From Ligustrum vulgare (lineage: Eukaryota; Streptophyta; Magnoliopsida; Lamiales; Oleaceae), in contig OY743168.1 of the NCBI GenBank assembly GCA_963555705.1, forward strand, positions 94,280,925 through 94,344,924: DNA of 64,000 bases, written 5' to 3'. This document shows, in pieces, positions 1 to 14,100 of this stretch (position 1 is the first letter of the stretch; the number at the start of each line of letters is the position of its first letter). The notes under the pieces were generated by a model, which ran no database searches, was not told the DNA's origin, and worked only from the letters and a program-made list of their open reading frames with translations. Made by a program: the position numbers and the translations under genes.

Positions 1-85
1 CATTTCAGGAGCATGCATCTGAAAATTAAATGGTAGCGTGAGCTAGAACTTGCTTATCAGCAGCCATTACTAGGAAATGTCTGGC

Positions 86-3000
86 CTAAAAAGGGCTGAC
101 CCGACGAGCCAATCTCAACAATATCTCTGGAACATATCGTCTTCTAGGAGGAGCCATTGCATCCCTAGCAAGAGCTTCTTTGTCATCAGCATGTATAAAG
201 GCTACCACGTAGTCAAAAAGCTCGTCTTTACCACCTCGAAGAGGATCCTGCATTTTGAGACAGACGTTGAGTTTCAAGGTTGAAGAAAAGGAACTGATCA
301 GGCTGATTTACATTCACTTAGAAGTACTCAACCCTTGCCTGTCCTACGTCAATCTTGAATCAGAACGAGTTATATCTCATTGTAAGTAGGTTATATCTCT
401 ACTTCTCGAGCATATTAGTTGAGTTATTTATCAATCTGATGCTAGCTTTAGAGAGGGTGGGAAATGGATAATTCTATACTGATAATTACAATCTCCAGTA
501 TTGATTCTAAAATCTATTCCAACTAAATATGCCATTAGATGAAAAAATGGAACACAAATCGTGCTTACTTGAAGGAATAGATCTGTATGAGTTTTCCCAT
601 CGTATAAAATAAGATCTGCTCGAGCCCCCCTCAAGCGGAGTGTATTCACAAATGCTTTACTGAAAATAGCAAACAAGTTAAAACAAAGGTTAACATCATG
701 CCACAATTTAGTTAGTCTTGCTTGAATAACATAGCATGCATTTTCTTTCGTCAGATAATAGAAACCATATGCTACAAATTATAAAATTCTTAAAGAATTT
801 ATATGCTTAGAGCCTGTTTGTTGTAAGAGAAATTGGAGGGAAATTGGATTTTTGGGAAAATATGGGTTGAAAAGAGGGTGAAAAATGTGAAAATGGTGAG
901 TCCTACAAAAATGTATGGTTGAAATGAGTTTTGGAGGAAAGTAGTGTACAAATTCCTGGACCAAATAGGGGCTTAATGGACTCTTTTCTTCTATTTTGAG
1001 TTATGCATTGTCCAAATGCATGACATGATTAATCTTCAACACGAAGACTTATTAAGCTTTCAATGCATATAGCCTCTCAAACTGTGCCAGTCTTAAAACC
1101 TTAAGTTGGGGGGAACAAGAGTCTAGGTTGAAACACTTTTTTCCTGGATCCCCATCAAGGTCAGGCATACTCAGTTCCAAACCAGCACCAGGGCAATCGC
1201 ATGTTAGGCAGCTAAATAGACACAACTAAATATTTTAGGCCATTAAACAGCTTTTATGGACAATAAATCCAAAGTAGTACAGAAATACCAATTTATTACA
1301 CTCTATCATCATCCAAGGTCTGTATTTGACCTATTTGTAAGGACCCTCGCCTTGCCTCAGGGAAAACAGAAAGACTCTAAGGGCTAGCTGGGCCTAATTC
1401 CATTTCTAGGACTAATTATTTACACTCCAGCACTCGAGAAGGGGAAAAAACACGTGCGTACCCAAAAAAAAAGACACTCAAGGAGGAAACCTCGTAAGGG
1501 AATTAAACATATTTACACAGCTCCACCACAGTAAAAGTTTGTATGGCACAGCCTTTTCCAAGAGAAAAATGAATTTTTTGGAGAATGTGAAAAATTGGGG
1601 AAACGTTGTGGAATCCCATATGATGGGTGGTTGAGAATGATTTTGAGGAAAAATGATTTTAAAAAATCTATGACAAACAAGCCTTTAAGTAGTTCTCAAA
1701 GAAAACATGTTTTGCGTTCCCTTGAGACATAATATCTACAATTTACTATAGAGATAACTCAATTATCCATGTAACAAATCAAGGCTATTAAATTATAGAA
1801 ATCTTCTGCAGAAAACTGCTGAAGGAAGTTTTTGGACTTTCACTCAATTGCTCAAATCATTTATATATGCAAGCGTGCATGCATTTTAAGATGCATTTCG
1901 TATAGCAACAATGAATCTATGGCATATAACTAAAGTATCCATTGATCATACTACAAACGATCAAATCTAGTTTTTTTTTTTTTTTTTTTCCAAAGAAAAT
2001 GTAATGCTACCAGAAGTTTTCGAAATTTTCATGCAGTGCTCATCTAAACACATCATGATTCATATGCACTTTGGAAAGCATTTAAAGTAAAGGCTGAATT
2101 TCTGAGTTCACAACTTTAACATGTCGAGCCTCCAACCCCTAGTGTGGATTTTGGAAAACAACAATCATTTTCAACACAGTAATAGTAAACATCTGACTGC
2201 CTGTGATTTCACTTGAGTATCAATGCAGGCACTCGAGCAAAAGTCATGACGCCGAAAATATTCCATTTGTGCTTGTGAAAAATTTCAGATATAAGAACAT
2301 TTTGCACACTTCCGCAACATTACTCAAGTCGTACTGGCAAGATTAGAATTGCAGAAAGGTTATACTGGCATAATAAATTCTCATGTCATGGCTAGTAAAT
2401 GACGATCGATAAAAAAAAATCCATACATTAAGACTGCTAGAATGATAGACATATTGGGCATTGACCTAGCCAATAGCATCTTATCTTATACAATAAGTAG
2501 CTCCTCTGAACTTGTGAGATGATACCATTTTATACCCTTGTTTGAGCCTCATTATAATTTCATAGATTTTTCTCACTTTCTTTCAACCACACTCTCTAAA
2601 ACATTTCTCTCTTAATTTTTAACCACACATTCTTTAAAAGAATCACTATTCCAAAATACATTATCTCAAATAATCTGATTATAATGGGTCTCAAACAAGC
2701 ACTATTAAAACATGCAAACATTTTGCAACTGCAGTAGAAAGAATGACACAAAATTCATAAATCATGGAATTAGATAACAGATTCATTTACTGCAACAAGA
2801 CACGGCATCTTGTATTCAGTCAAGGGCAGCTTATTAACATCATTCTTCGGAAGGAATGCAAACCTTTCATCTGATGGTATGGAACTATCCGTAGTACCAT
2901 GGAAAAGGACAATATGAGGCAGCAGTGAAACTGCCTTGTCAGAACTTGGATCCTGTACAATAACTTCAGGAGAAAATTCCTCCAATAATTTTTCTCCTTC

Positions 3001-6000
3001 CATTATACTGTAAATAACAAATAAATACATCAAACGGAACAAAAGAACATGATCGGAAAAAATATACCCATGAGCTATGAATTTACACGACTTAACATTG
3101 AAAAGAACTTGTGTACCTTAAGAATATGGAGCGATACAAGCCTCGATTATGGAAATGATCAACAAGATTGAGTAAATTGTACCTGTCAAGATTCAAGGGT
3201 TCAGAAATTATTGTAGTCCATCAAAAGTTTAGTTCCCAATCGTGGTGGAATAAGAGATATTGGCTCCTGAAAAAGATGAAGACAAAATATAAATCCTGAA
3301 AATATTAAACTTACCCCCCTGATAAACCAAAATAAGCTTTTATCTGGGAGACACTCCAAGAAATGCTATCGCCTCTGGATTCTTTGATTGCCTGCTGTAC
3401 TAGAGCACAGGAAGAAATATGTGCACCAGCTGATTGACCCATTAGATAAATCCTGCAGAAATGTTTTAGCGAGAAGCATCGTTCATAATTCACCAGAATA
3501 AAGAGGTCCTAACCGTTTTGTGCTTAGGAGTATGACATGTCAACAAGACTTTATTTTGGGCTCAACAAAATGAATCTTTTCCTTTTCTCCAATCTATTCT
3601 ATTATCTTGGGTCAGATTCTCTATTTAACAACGAATCTATTTTGTTCCTGAACTTATCCTCTATCCACCACCATTATTGACAAACCCTTGGTTACTCAAG
3701 TTGTACATACCACCTCAATCAATTTCCCCTCATTTTATCTCTTTCATGAAAATCCTGATATTATTTCTCCTGTTTTGAAGTAAATTCAATAAGAAATAAA
3801 CATAAATTACTCACTTGTTTGGATCACCTCCATATTCAATAATATTGTTGCAAATATAATCAATCCCTTGGGAAACATCATTAATCATATCGCTGATTGT
3901 TCCCTGTGGGAAATTTCTGCAACCAGATGGGTACACATAAATCAGGTGACAACCTTGCCAATCAAAATTACATGTACGTAAACACAGGAGATAAAGAGAG
4001 AATTTATTCATCAACGTATATGATGGTTTTAGACTTTTAGCGACTCAGTCCAATACCAGTGTTCATTTGGAAGGCAAGTAGGGGTACTTAATAATCTTTT
4101 TTTATCATGAACTCATTCGACCATATGATAATTAATTCAAGTTCCACGAAAATTTGCAAACGCCAGCGGCCAGCTCACTGAACATTATATTGATAAAGAC
4201 GAAACAAATAATATTACATGCTAGAATGGTCGTGTGTTGTGTTTTTTACAAGAAACATAGAGGAATCTATTGAAATACATCATGCCAGTCAATTTCTGGA
4301 GGGGAACCACAATATTATTTGACAATGTTTCTAATAAATAGTAGTGTTCTTTTCCAGGGTGGGTGGGGGAGAGAATCTAGCAATTTGTCTGAAATTAGGC
4401 AATATGGTCAATTCATATAGACCCTTATCAAAAATATGATGCAAGTGTGTTCAATTTGTGAATCAGAATAAACGTGATATAATTAAGATTGAGTCAACTA
4501 CCTGTAATCAATACATGCCACTATGATATCTCTTTCCGCTAATTGTAGACCTAGCAGAGAACCCCATGCCTTGTACCTGCGAACACAATTATACTATGAT
4601 TTCAATAGGACACAAGTGGCATGTTCAACAGAGGATATGAATTATGCATTGGAATAGCTAGATTAAAAAAAATCTACTGATTCCTTTGGAAAGCGTGTTA
4701 CTTAAAATCCACTTAATAGACATTTTGAAAAGAAAACTAACATCGCACTGTCATCAACATAAAAAGGAAAATATAGTATCTGAGTTGAATTTCAGACTTT
4801 CAGCCATGAATTGTCCAACTCTGTTTGCCTGTTTGGTCAAGTCACTTCTTGAGTTAAAACATAAAATGAGTACATTTTGGACTGAGGAAACAATGCTAGT
4901 TAAGAAAAAAGCACATAGGTCAAGACATTCTAAATGTGGCATGTAAATCCGATATTTGAAATAAAGATGCCCTGCAAAGTGGGCCAGTATTTCCCTAATT
5001 AAACATGTTTAGTAGGCCCACATCAAAGGTTTTGAGGTTTCTGAAAATTTAAATTTGAAAATGGCCAAAATCACAATTCTCTGAAGGCATTTTTTTATCG
5101 AGATTTTGGATTTATTCCTATTTTCAAGAAGAGAAGGATCACATGCTGCAACCACCGTTTAACAACACTGCAATCGCCTTCTACAGCCATTGTCACTCCA
5201 TTTACTTTCCTCTTTTTTTCTTCATTCTTCCTCCCACACACAACGGATACTCTCATACCACAGGAGACCTTGACAATAGTAGACACCAGCAGCAGCCATC
5301 TCCTCGTTACTCCCAAAAGGTATTAGACATCACTGCCAAGATATATGTTTATAGTGAATAGAAAATGGTAAGGGCAGTTGGTGGTGGTGTATGATGTCGG
5401 AAGTGGCGGAGGCTCAATTTAGGGGAGGCGGGAAAGCTGGCAGAATGGCACCACTAAAACCCCTAATCCCCTACCTAGAACAGTAGGTGGATGAAAATTA
5501 GTTGAAGGTAATAAACTGTGGTTTACTCACCCAATAATCCAAGCCCCTCCAGTTACAAATGCCACCACAGGTTTCAGGCCATCTTCATTTGACGGTAAAT
5601 ATAAATCCAACCTGGAAAGTACTTTTATATTATAATCAACATTGGGCGTAAATGATGCGAAAAAAATATTAGACAAAGATTTCAATCTCACAAAACTTAC
5701 CTACTCCTTGGTTGATCTCCATAAACAATACTTCTGCGGACTTGGCTTGAAAAGAAATATTGAAATGCAACTACCATATAACAAATATAAAATATCTTAT
5801 CATTCAAAATAAATTTAGTTAATATGTCTAAAGGAGAAATAAAATTCATTTAAGGTAAGAAGCAGAAAAATATAAACAGCAACACGAAAATAGCAATAAA
5901 CCCCCACCCCCTACCCAAAAATCGAAAAAATGAAATGTGCAATTACTTTCTCAAAATTGTTGTTTAGTTTTCTACTCGTAGTTACATGATTGTTCACAGA

Positions 6001-9000
6001 TTTTTGTCAATTAATCCAATTGCACCTTTCTCGATTACACTTTGGGCTCACTGAACGGATTATGCATTTTTTAGATGACATTGTTCATTGGATTCCAATG
6101 GACTAAAAATATGACAAAAATTTTGAAAACCATTCTGAACTTTCAATCACTAACAAGGAACAAATTTTTCTTTAGTGTCCTACTCCTAATAAGAAATGGT
6201 GAACACATGTTTACAATATTAAAAATGTTACATAGCATAACCACTAAGTTTTCAAGTACCAAAAAAGGAATATTCGCGCCTTGAACGCACCTTGGAGAAA
6301 GCCAGGCATAAGTAACATGGCATACAGAGCTAGCGCAAGAAGTCGTGTGATCCAGCGGTAGCCTACCCTGAATAAAAGAAACATTTAGGAGAGAAACTAG
6401 CTTGTATTTAAAAAGTAAAGGTTGAAATTGAGAGTAAAAGCAATAACACAAAATTAGCATGTTTAGTTGCTATGTTATGTGATCATTTTGAAGTTGGGAT
6501 CAAAGTAATCCATGATATCAGAAATTTGAATTAAAGAATCTTGAATCGTGTGATGCAGATATAAAACATGCAAATGATTTGATTTTATTGCACCTTCCAA
6601 AAGCTTTATTGGTGACAATGCTTAACTTCTTGTTGTAGTTGTTGTGAATTATGCGCTCAAAATCTAAAGAATTAGCAAATGAACGTTTGTTATAGGCATT
6701 TCATGTTCAAGATCAGTTGAAGTGAGATCCTTTTCAACTGAGGAAGTTAGATTCTGCAATTTGACATGAAGATGAGAGAATTGTTCAGAGCTATAAACAA
6801 GGAATTGCCTTGGGCAATCCTCAAATGGGAAGACCTTTATATTTTCTTGGTTTTCTCTCCAGTATCTCTTTGATCAACCCCAATTGATAATGAGTGAATT
6901 GATCTTTACAAAATGGTATCACGTCATCACAAAATGTAATCTATTCCGTTCCTTAGTAAATATAAAATTTCTCTCTGTTTTGTAACATATTTGCATGCCG
7001 ATTCTAATCTTCATTAACATACTTCACAATTTTTATTATTTTATGTTTTGCTCATTACAGTTTAAGTAGCAATACTTGTTTAGAGAGTTAATTGCCCCAA
7101 TGACAGTGAACTTATGCTCATGTCTTCGATCAATCATTGAACTTTAAAGTGTCAATTTTTTATCACTAAACTTGTGTAAACGTCTTCGACTAGTCAAGTT
7201 TAAAATGTCGAGTTTTGATTATTAAACTATGAGTTAATATTCTTAATAATCAATGAACTTGTGTATATGTCATCAACTGATTACTGAATTTTAAAATGTC
7301 GAGCTTTGATCACTAAACTTATCAAAATGGTGGCGCTAATTATTGACTTAATTTTCGTAACAGAATTGACGCCAGACAGAATGTGTACGTGGTGCCCATC
7401 ACCTTCAACCCACCAATCACAGCACACCAACAAACTGTTCTGTAACGTAATCATTACAATTTATAAACAAATTCATAAATAACACAATTTTTCAAACCAC
7501 TTTTTAACCATCCAAATTTTCTCTCCACTTTTCAATCACACATATCTTACCTCGAAAACAATAACAAAAAAATTTTAAAAACTACTACAGTGTTACCAAA
7601 CATTTACATTCCGCAAATTGCTAAGTAAGAAATTTTTAAGAATGTCTTTGATTGATCGCTAGATTTTTAAAATATTTTTTACAGTTGATTTGTTGTACAC
7701 AATTGGTAATTTGAAGAGCGTTCATTAATTTTCAGGTCATAAGTGTCATCTTTACAAGGTCAGTGACCAAAACTCGATCAACTTGAAGTTTGGTGAACAA
7801 TTGAAAAAGTTTTAAAAGTTTAGTAACTAATAGATACCTTTTTAAAGCTTTCTTACGTTGTAATTTAGTATGTCGTGATTAATCGGTTGAAGATGATGTG
7901 ACACCACGTGTACATTTCGGCTGTCACGTCGTCAGTTCTGTTACAAAGGCTAAGTCAATAACCAATGTCCACCATTTTGATAAGTTTGATGATCAAAACT
8001 CGATAATTTAAGACTTCAATTATCAGTCAAAGACAAAAGTTCGGTGATTATTGGGACAACTAACCCATAAGTTTAATGACCAAAACTCGACATTTTAAGC
8101 TTAAGTGATCAGTCGACGTTGACATAATTTAGTGATTATTGAGATAATTAAATAATAACTAATAAGTGATTAAAATACGACACTTTAAAGTTTAGTGATC
8201 GAAGACATGGGCATAAGTTCAATAATCATTGGGACAATTAACTCTTGTTTAGATGCCAAAACAAGATCATTAAGGCTGCGTTCTCTTTGGCGTTTTCCAG
8301 CCATTTTCCGTTTTCTATTTTCGAAAACGCGTTCTCTTGCGCCGTTTTCGGAAATAATTTTCGAAAACATTTTCAAAATTTGTAAAGGAAATGGAAAACG
8401 CGCGTTTTCCACTTTAAAAAAAATGTAAAATAATCAAAAGAATATGAAATTTGTCAAAATTTTTCATTTTTAATTACATTTGATCCCTAATTTTCAAAAC
8501 TTGTCATTTTAATCCTCAAATTTTGAAATTTTTTTCGAAAATATCCTAATTTATTTGCAACTTAGGTCCCTCAACTTCAGATTTTGTTGCACATTAGTTC
8601 ACAAATTTTACTTTTCTTTCAATTTAGTCCTTCTCGTATTTGCTTTATAGGTCATTGTCTTCTAACATGTATAACTTTTGATGTACAACTCCAAATTGCA
8701 CTCTGTTTTTTGTGTCAAACTCCAAATTCAACCATCTTTATGATGATGTATCATGTGCTTAATTATTAAAAAAAAATTTTTTGCTTTTGTATTGTAGACA
8801 CTTATTTTGTAAGAGCATCATTAATTAACGTAAATTGATTTTTGCAAATTTTATTGAAACTTAAATTTTAAACGTTATGAGTGCTTACTAGAAGGATGTA
8901 TATATATAAAGTATTAAATGAAACGATTACTTTAGAATGAAAAATTATTACCCAAATGTGGAACGATTACTTTAGAAGGGCAACATGAATTTTTGAACTT

Positions 9001-9684
9001 TTTTGGTATAATCAAATTGTGTGATATGAATTATTTCATTTATTTTTATTGCGCAACTCAAATATGACATCTTTATTTCATTTATATTCCCAAACAATAT
9101 AATTACAAGTATACTGAAATATTTTTCTTCAAAATTTTAAACAGAACGCATTTTTCAGCTTTTCATTTTCGAAACGCGTTTTCAGCAATTTCAAAAAAGT
9201 CATAGAAAATGGAAAACAGAAAATATATTCGAAAATGAAAACAGGAAACTGAAACACAAAGAAAACGCAGCCTAAACTTTTCCTTGCTCATCAATTATCC
9301 CTGCTCACTACATCCTATTTGATCGATCACTTTATAATCAAATTATGCGAGCAATTGAATTATGCGATAAATAAAAGAATAAATTGAATAAACCAAAAAG
9401 TAGGAAGAGAAAAAGAACAGAAAATAGTACCCGAGGTAGCTAAGGAGCTTGAAGCTGAGGCTAGTAACCAAATAGGTCTCTGCTGCAGCGTGGCTGATTT
9501 CACGGCTGAATGACGGTTGGCGACGCGGCCGACCTTTTAAAGAGGACGATTTATTCACAGCTCGCCGCCTAGGGAAACTCGTAACCGTGATTAAACCATC
9601 TGTTTCCATTTGTTGTTTCGAACGAAAAGATGATTCCCTCGAATCAACCTTCGCCGGCAAAGAAGTCGATGATTCCATCGCCAT
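86..9684 (-). CDS. ICME: Isoprenylcysteine alpha-carbonyl methylesterase (ICME/ICMEL-type), 11 exons, 419 aa
   Basis: Membrane-bound alpha/beta hydrolase of the family that removes the methyl ester from C-terminal prenylcysteine. In Arabidopsis ICME opposes the ICMT methyltransferase and affects ABA signalling at ER/Golgi membranes. I read exons 9684-9431, 6367-6291, 5770-5701, 5611-5531, 4576-4502, 3916-3815, 3452-3315, 3182-3117, 3007-2864, 659-569 and 247-86; all junctions are GT-AG, phases agree and the sum is 1260 nt. Visible motifs: [14 protein letters not shown] near residue 70, a membrane segment about 94-118 ending MPGFLQV, oxyanion-type TGGAW at 154-158, nucleophile elbow GQSAG with Ser227, Asp328 in HGTTD, His360 in GKTHTD, and C-terminal [14 protein letters not shown]. 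Length is close to Arabidopsis ICME. The start is the Met at 9684; Met at 9678 is an alternative. Which paralogue (ICME, ICMEL1 or ICMEL2) is not resolved. Introns 1 and 9 carry transposons. Confidence 0.95.
810..972. mobile_element. Tourist-like MITE, 163 bp
   Basis: Short element in ICME intron 9 (between the exons ending at 2864 and starting at 659). Ends GAGCCTGTTTG and CAAATAGGGGC are imperfect inverted repeats, flanked on both sides by TTA (807-809 and 973-975), the usual 3-bp target duplication of PIF/Harbinger MITEs. The interior resembles the copy at 12428-12571 (GAAATTGGAG, GTGGTTGAAA-type words). Confidence 0.7.
973..2534. other. Intron sequence, no gene
   Basis: Part of ICME intron 9. 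It holds a T-rich run (about 1972-1990) and, near 1560-1690, a stretch with MITE-like wording (GACAAACAAGCC at its right end) whose left end I could not define. I see no coding potential. Confidence 0.5.
2535..2702. mobile_element. MITE-like inverted repeat, about 168 bp
   Basis: Also in ICME intron 9. Left end CCCTTGTTTGAG..CATTATAAT and right end ATTATAATG..CTCAAACAAGC form imperfect inverted repeats of about 24 bp. The interior matches the common 'TTTTTAACCACACATTCT' style of the other short MITEs here. The target duplication is not clear, so the ends may be off by a few bases. Confidence 0.55.
7085..8244. mobile_element. Non-autonomous MULE-type element with long terminal inverted repeats
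   Basis: Lies in ICME intron 1. The two arms (about 7085-7400 and 7870-8244) are inverted copies of each other over roughly 300 bp, beginning GAGTTAATTG and ending CAATTAACTC. Perfect 9-bp direct repeats TTGTTTAGA flank it at 7076-7084 and 8245-8253, the target-duplication length typical of Mutator-like elements. The arms contain tandem variants of the phrase ACTAAACTTT..AAAATGTCGAG. There is no transposase ORF, so the element is non-autonomous. Confidence 0.85.
8274..9272. mobile_element. PIF/Harbinger-type MITE, copy 1 (999 bp)
   Basis: Ends GGCTGCGTTCTCTTTGG and CAAAGAAAACGCAGCC are terminal inverted repeats, flanked by TAA (8271-8273 and 9273-9275). Subterminal regions are packed with GTTTTC/GAAAAC words in both orientations. 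Internal sequence is nearly collinear with the copy at 21118-22231. It has no transposase and sits 20 bp from the right target duplication of the MULE-like element, still in ICME intron 1. Confidence 0.85.
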
Positions 9685-10883
9685 CGTCCTGACTTTTTTA
9701 TAAAAATTACGAATCTGAGATTCAATGAACCTTTTTTTTAAAAAAAGGTAGTTCTCTTGGGATTTGAGAAAGAATCTTACCACGCGAAACCCGCACAGTG
9801 AAAATGGCGGGTTTTGCCTTTGGGACTCGAGGTTTGTGATTTCTGTACGATCACTTCGTTTAAATAAGGATAATTACGGCTGAATGTTCCTGATTAACTA
9901 ACTCGATACCCAGATTGTATTCTCAATTTAGTTGACTGCTGTTTATAAACTTGGGAGATATATACGTTTGGTAAACGATACAATTTTTCAAATCACTTTT
10001 AAATCATACGTGTAATCTCTTCATTTTATAATCACATTTTACTTAAAAATCATAACTAAAAAAATTTATAAATCACTACTCAACTCAAGCCAATTTCAAT
10101 TAGGGTGTATTTGATTAGCAACGTGAAAAATAAAATGAATTCAAAAAATCAATCAAAACCTTCTTGAAAAAATAATGTTTCATAAGATTAACCAAAACAT
10201 ACATAAAAATTTGTACTTTTCTATTCGGGTAGATTTAAAATAGAATTGAAATTATTTGATTGATTTATTTGTATTTTCTAGATAAAATGTGATTAAATAT
10301 TGAAGAGAAAAAATATGGATGAATAAAAAATGATGTAAGAAATTGTGTAAATTTATTTTTGTGTCTTTTTTATCTTGTAACCAAATAAATTGGAGATGCT
10401 AAACCGTGCCTAAAAGAAATTCATGGAAATGAAATTTACTAGTTAACCAACCTTATCAACCAAGATTGAGTTCTCAATTGAATTGACCGCTGTCTACATA
10501 CTTGGAGATTCATGTTCAATTCCTGCCACTCAAATTTGGTAGGCAAATCCAACTTGAAAACGAAATCATCCATCCCGATAATCTATTTTGACTTTTTGCA
10601 AATCGAAAACAAGATCTATCTACAATGTGCTACCACTTCTAAAATGAAAGCTTATCTTGATCATTTAAAAAAAAAAAAAAAAATCTTATGTGATTCTAAG
10701 ATAATAATAAAAGTTTATAAAACATGTTTTGAGTACACTTAAAAGCATCTCCATAATTGACAATAGAAGATTGAAGAATCTAAATTCACATTGAATTCAC
10801 GACGTAAATAAAATATATCTCTATCAAAACAGAAAGTGGAAGACACTTCTTCATAGTTGTTGACGGTTTTGCAACGCATGACT
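9685..10883. other. Intergenic: ICME upstream region
   Basis: Upstream (minus-strand 5') region of ICME. About 9950-10090 carries a MITE-like stretch with the ATTTTTCAAATCACTTTTAA wording seen in other short repeats of the window. The rest is AT-rich and I see no gene. No convincing TATA box could be fixed. Confidence 0.4.
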
Positions 10884-11037
10884 TACTCCGTCAATACACA
10901 GATTGTTTTTCGTGAAGGGTAGTGGTAACATGGTTCACCCTACACATATCTTACGTTAAATGTTCGAATCTTTGGAAACGCGTTTAGTCAACTGGGACAA
11001 AAATCTTCACGAAGAACAATCTGTGTTGACGGAGTAC
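10884..11037. repeat. Short inverted repeat / small foldback element
   Basis: Arms TACTCCGTCAATACACAGAT at the left and ATCTGTGTTGACGGAGTA at the right, each extending into TTCGTGAAG/CTTCACGAA, give about 33-bp imperfect arms around a loop of about 85 bp. It lies between the 3' end of the TMEM33-like gene and the ICME promoter side. No target duplication was recognised. Confidence 0.65.
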
Positions 11038-11183
11038 GCCTGACCAGTATAAACAAAGTCAATTTATAACCATATATCTAAAATTCTGAAACCTGTATCT
11101 TCTTTTTCAATCTTAAGTTACAAGTCTCGAGAGGACATAACAGCATTTGTTGCCCCAATCCTCCCCTCTCGTCTCGATGCTTC

Positions 11184-14100
11184 TCACCTAAACCACCACC
11201 TTTGAACGGCAGAGATCGGAGAGTTCAAGAATGGAGCATAACGTTGGATAAATGGATTTACAGTCCGACCAATCTTAGACCATGCACTCTGATGGTAACC
11301 AGCAGTTGCAGGAGCTTGATACATGAGCTTTAAAAGCTGCAACAAAAAGTTCCAGGCATATTAATGATATCCCAAATAAATTGCAAATTATTTTTTATGA
11401 GAACTGGGAGTACTCCAATAACAACAGTAACTTGATGGCAAGAAATTGCTCAAAGACAAAAACCACGTATCTCATCGACAGGTTATAATGGCCAGAACCA
11501 TCGACATCTAAGACAAATATCTTGAAGGTTAACAAACTATATTATAGACTGTCTACCGAATACTGTTAAAGACTTGAGACAGACTCGATAATCTAGCTAG
11601 AAACAAAGTGCAGCTTCACTTCCACTTTCACTGCATATTTCTACGGCCACAAAATCATGTCACATAAAAATGGAAAATTTTCATATTTTTTAACGTCAGA
11701 GAAGCTACACACCTGCCAGTACATGAATGTCTGTATAATATTGCGCTGCCACCTGCATTTTAAGGTACAGGTCAAGGGAGAAGATATCTTAAACATTTAC
11801 ACAAATTTCTTTTTCTTGAACAATAATTAATGGTTGATGATTGATTGAGTCCACAAATGAACAAATGTGGGAAATGAGAATAGGTACTTCCTTACTTACG
11901 ATAAGAGAGAGAAAATCAAAAGGAATCCAACTCCAATCTCTGCTTGTGAGGATAGAATACCAAGGGTTGTAGTGTTCGAATCAACCCAAACACACGCCTG
12001 TTCCAAGTATTTCCTGCAGGCATCCAAGAAAGCATTCATGTACATGGCCAAAGGGGCGTACAGAAAAGAATATTAACTAAACTACAATTCGGAAATAATT
12101 TCCAGCTGGTTTATGCAATTTTATCTCAATTTCCCCACTTCATCTTCTTTTTCTCTTTACGGAGTGCCCGAGCCAGTCACGTGTATTTGTGCTTAATAAT
12201 GTTTGATTTTTCCACTTCACACCATTTTTTCGTAACAATGTTGCCAATATGCAAATTTACAGGTGAATTACAAATTTGACTTGAAAATTGAGCCTTAATT
12301 CGTGAATTCGCAATTGCAAGTAGCAATGTCACCCGATCTGATATAGCTTCAACTAGAAGACAGGGAAAGATGAGTATTTCAGACTTCATTTTCTGCAGAT
12401 AAGAGTTTGAAAAATAATGATGACTAAGAGCTTGTTTGGTGTAAAAGAAATTGGAGAAAATTTTGAATGTGTGGTTGAAAAGTGTGTAAAATGGTGGATC
12501 TCATTGAAATATGTCGTTGAAAATGAATTTGAGGAAAAGGTGGTTGAATTTATCCTAGACCAAACAAGGCCTAACATTGATCATTTCTCTCTACTATTCA
12601 AATAATGCACCTAAATAATTCATTTCCTCTAAGTTCTACAAATCCTTTTTCATTACCGTCTTCCAGAAAAGGATGTGAAGTAAATGACCAATACACAACT
12701 TTGTACCACAGATGTAAAAAACCCATACTTATTTACCTATACAAAGTGGTTCTGCTAAAGTTGCGCCTCAGAAACTTCGCAACATGCTCAAAGGCCTGAC
12801 CCAAAATGGGAATTAGAGCGGCTGTCAACATTGAACATCAGCAAATTATGTGGAATGGATAGGAAGAGCCCGGCTAATTAAGAAAATAAGGCAGAGAAAC
12901 TAATAAAGCAGAACTGCAGTAATACAAACATTTGAGGCACAGGTGTGAAGAGACAAATGTAAGGCAGTAGACTGAGTAAATAAAATCTTTGGTAACCACC
13001 ACCGATTGAAACCAAACTTGCATAGCTTGCAAGTTCCATGCTCTAGGTTTCTGCAAATAATTATCAATTAGTAGCAAAATAATTATCAATTAGTAGCACA
13101 TTGATGCTGTAAAAAATAAATTCATGCACCAACAAATTTGTTAAACTATAAACAGGAGAGTTACCCCATATGTTGAATACAAAGAATACATAGAAGAACA
13201 TGCAGTCCCCATGAAGGAAATCCAGTATGCCCGATTTGACAGATATTTGGGCACGAGAGGAAAGATAGAAAGAATTGCCACAACAAATACCTACAAAAAA
13301 TAATGTAACAAAAATGAAAATGAAAATGAAACATAAGCTGCCATAAATTATTTAATAAAAAAAGTACAAAAAAAAAAAGTTACTAAGCAGCAGTAAATCA
13401 CACCAGCTCAGCAATACCCATATTTACTCAACCAAAAAGAAGAAAATGCATTTTATTGAGGAAAATTACTCCCCAATAATATATATGCAAGTAACATAGA
13501 TTCCATGACAGTTGCTCTCAAATATTATTCAATTTGGAATGAGGAGTCCACGAGGAAAAATTATGGGACCTCCACATTCTGAAGGAAGCAATAATTAGAT
13601 AAATTCAGCCAAGTATAAACACCAACCAAAATTCACCTTCTATAGAGGATTACTGAACGATCCGGAATTGGATGTGTAAAACTTATCAAACTAAAATTGA
13701 ACATAATTTTATTTGCATACTCTGAAATTTTTCATGTCAAGCAAAAAATCAGTAGACATCCAGCTACACGCTACAGGCTGTAGGTGCATATATTTAATCA
13801 ATAAATATCAATTACATGACCATGATAAGAAAGATGATAGGAACAACATGAATCACACAACATGTCATTGTTATATGATATAGGTAATGATATGGTGTAA
13901 GAACGAGCAAATCATAGTCATTGCTTGATGGAGGAAATCCAAAGATATTAATAGCTAGACAAATCTCAATTCAACAACACAAATTCTGTGAGACTATCTT
14001 CCCTGGAATATGCTGCATGCATCAATCAACAAAACAGAATTTAGCATACCCAAGCATTGACAGAAAATTGAATGGTTTGTCGATTACAGCACAATGACGT

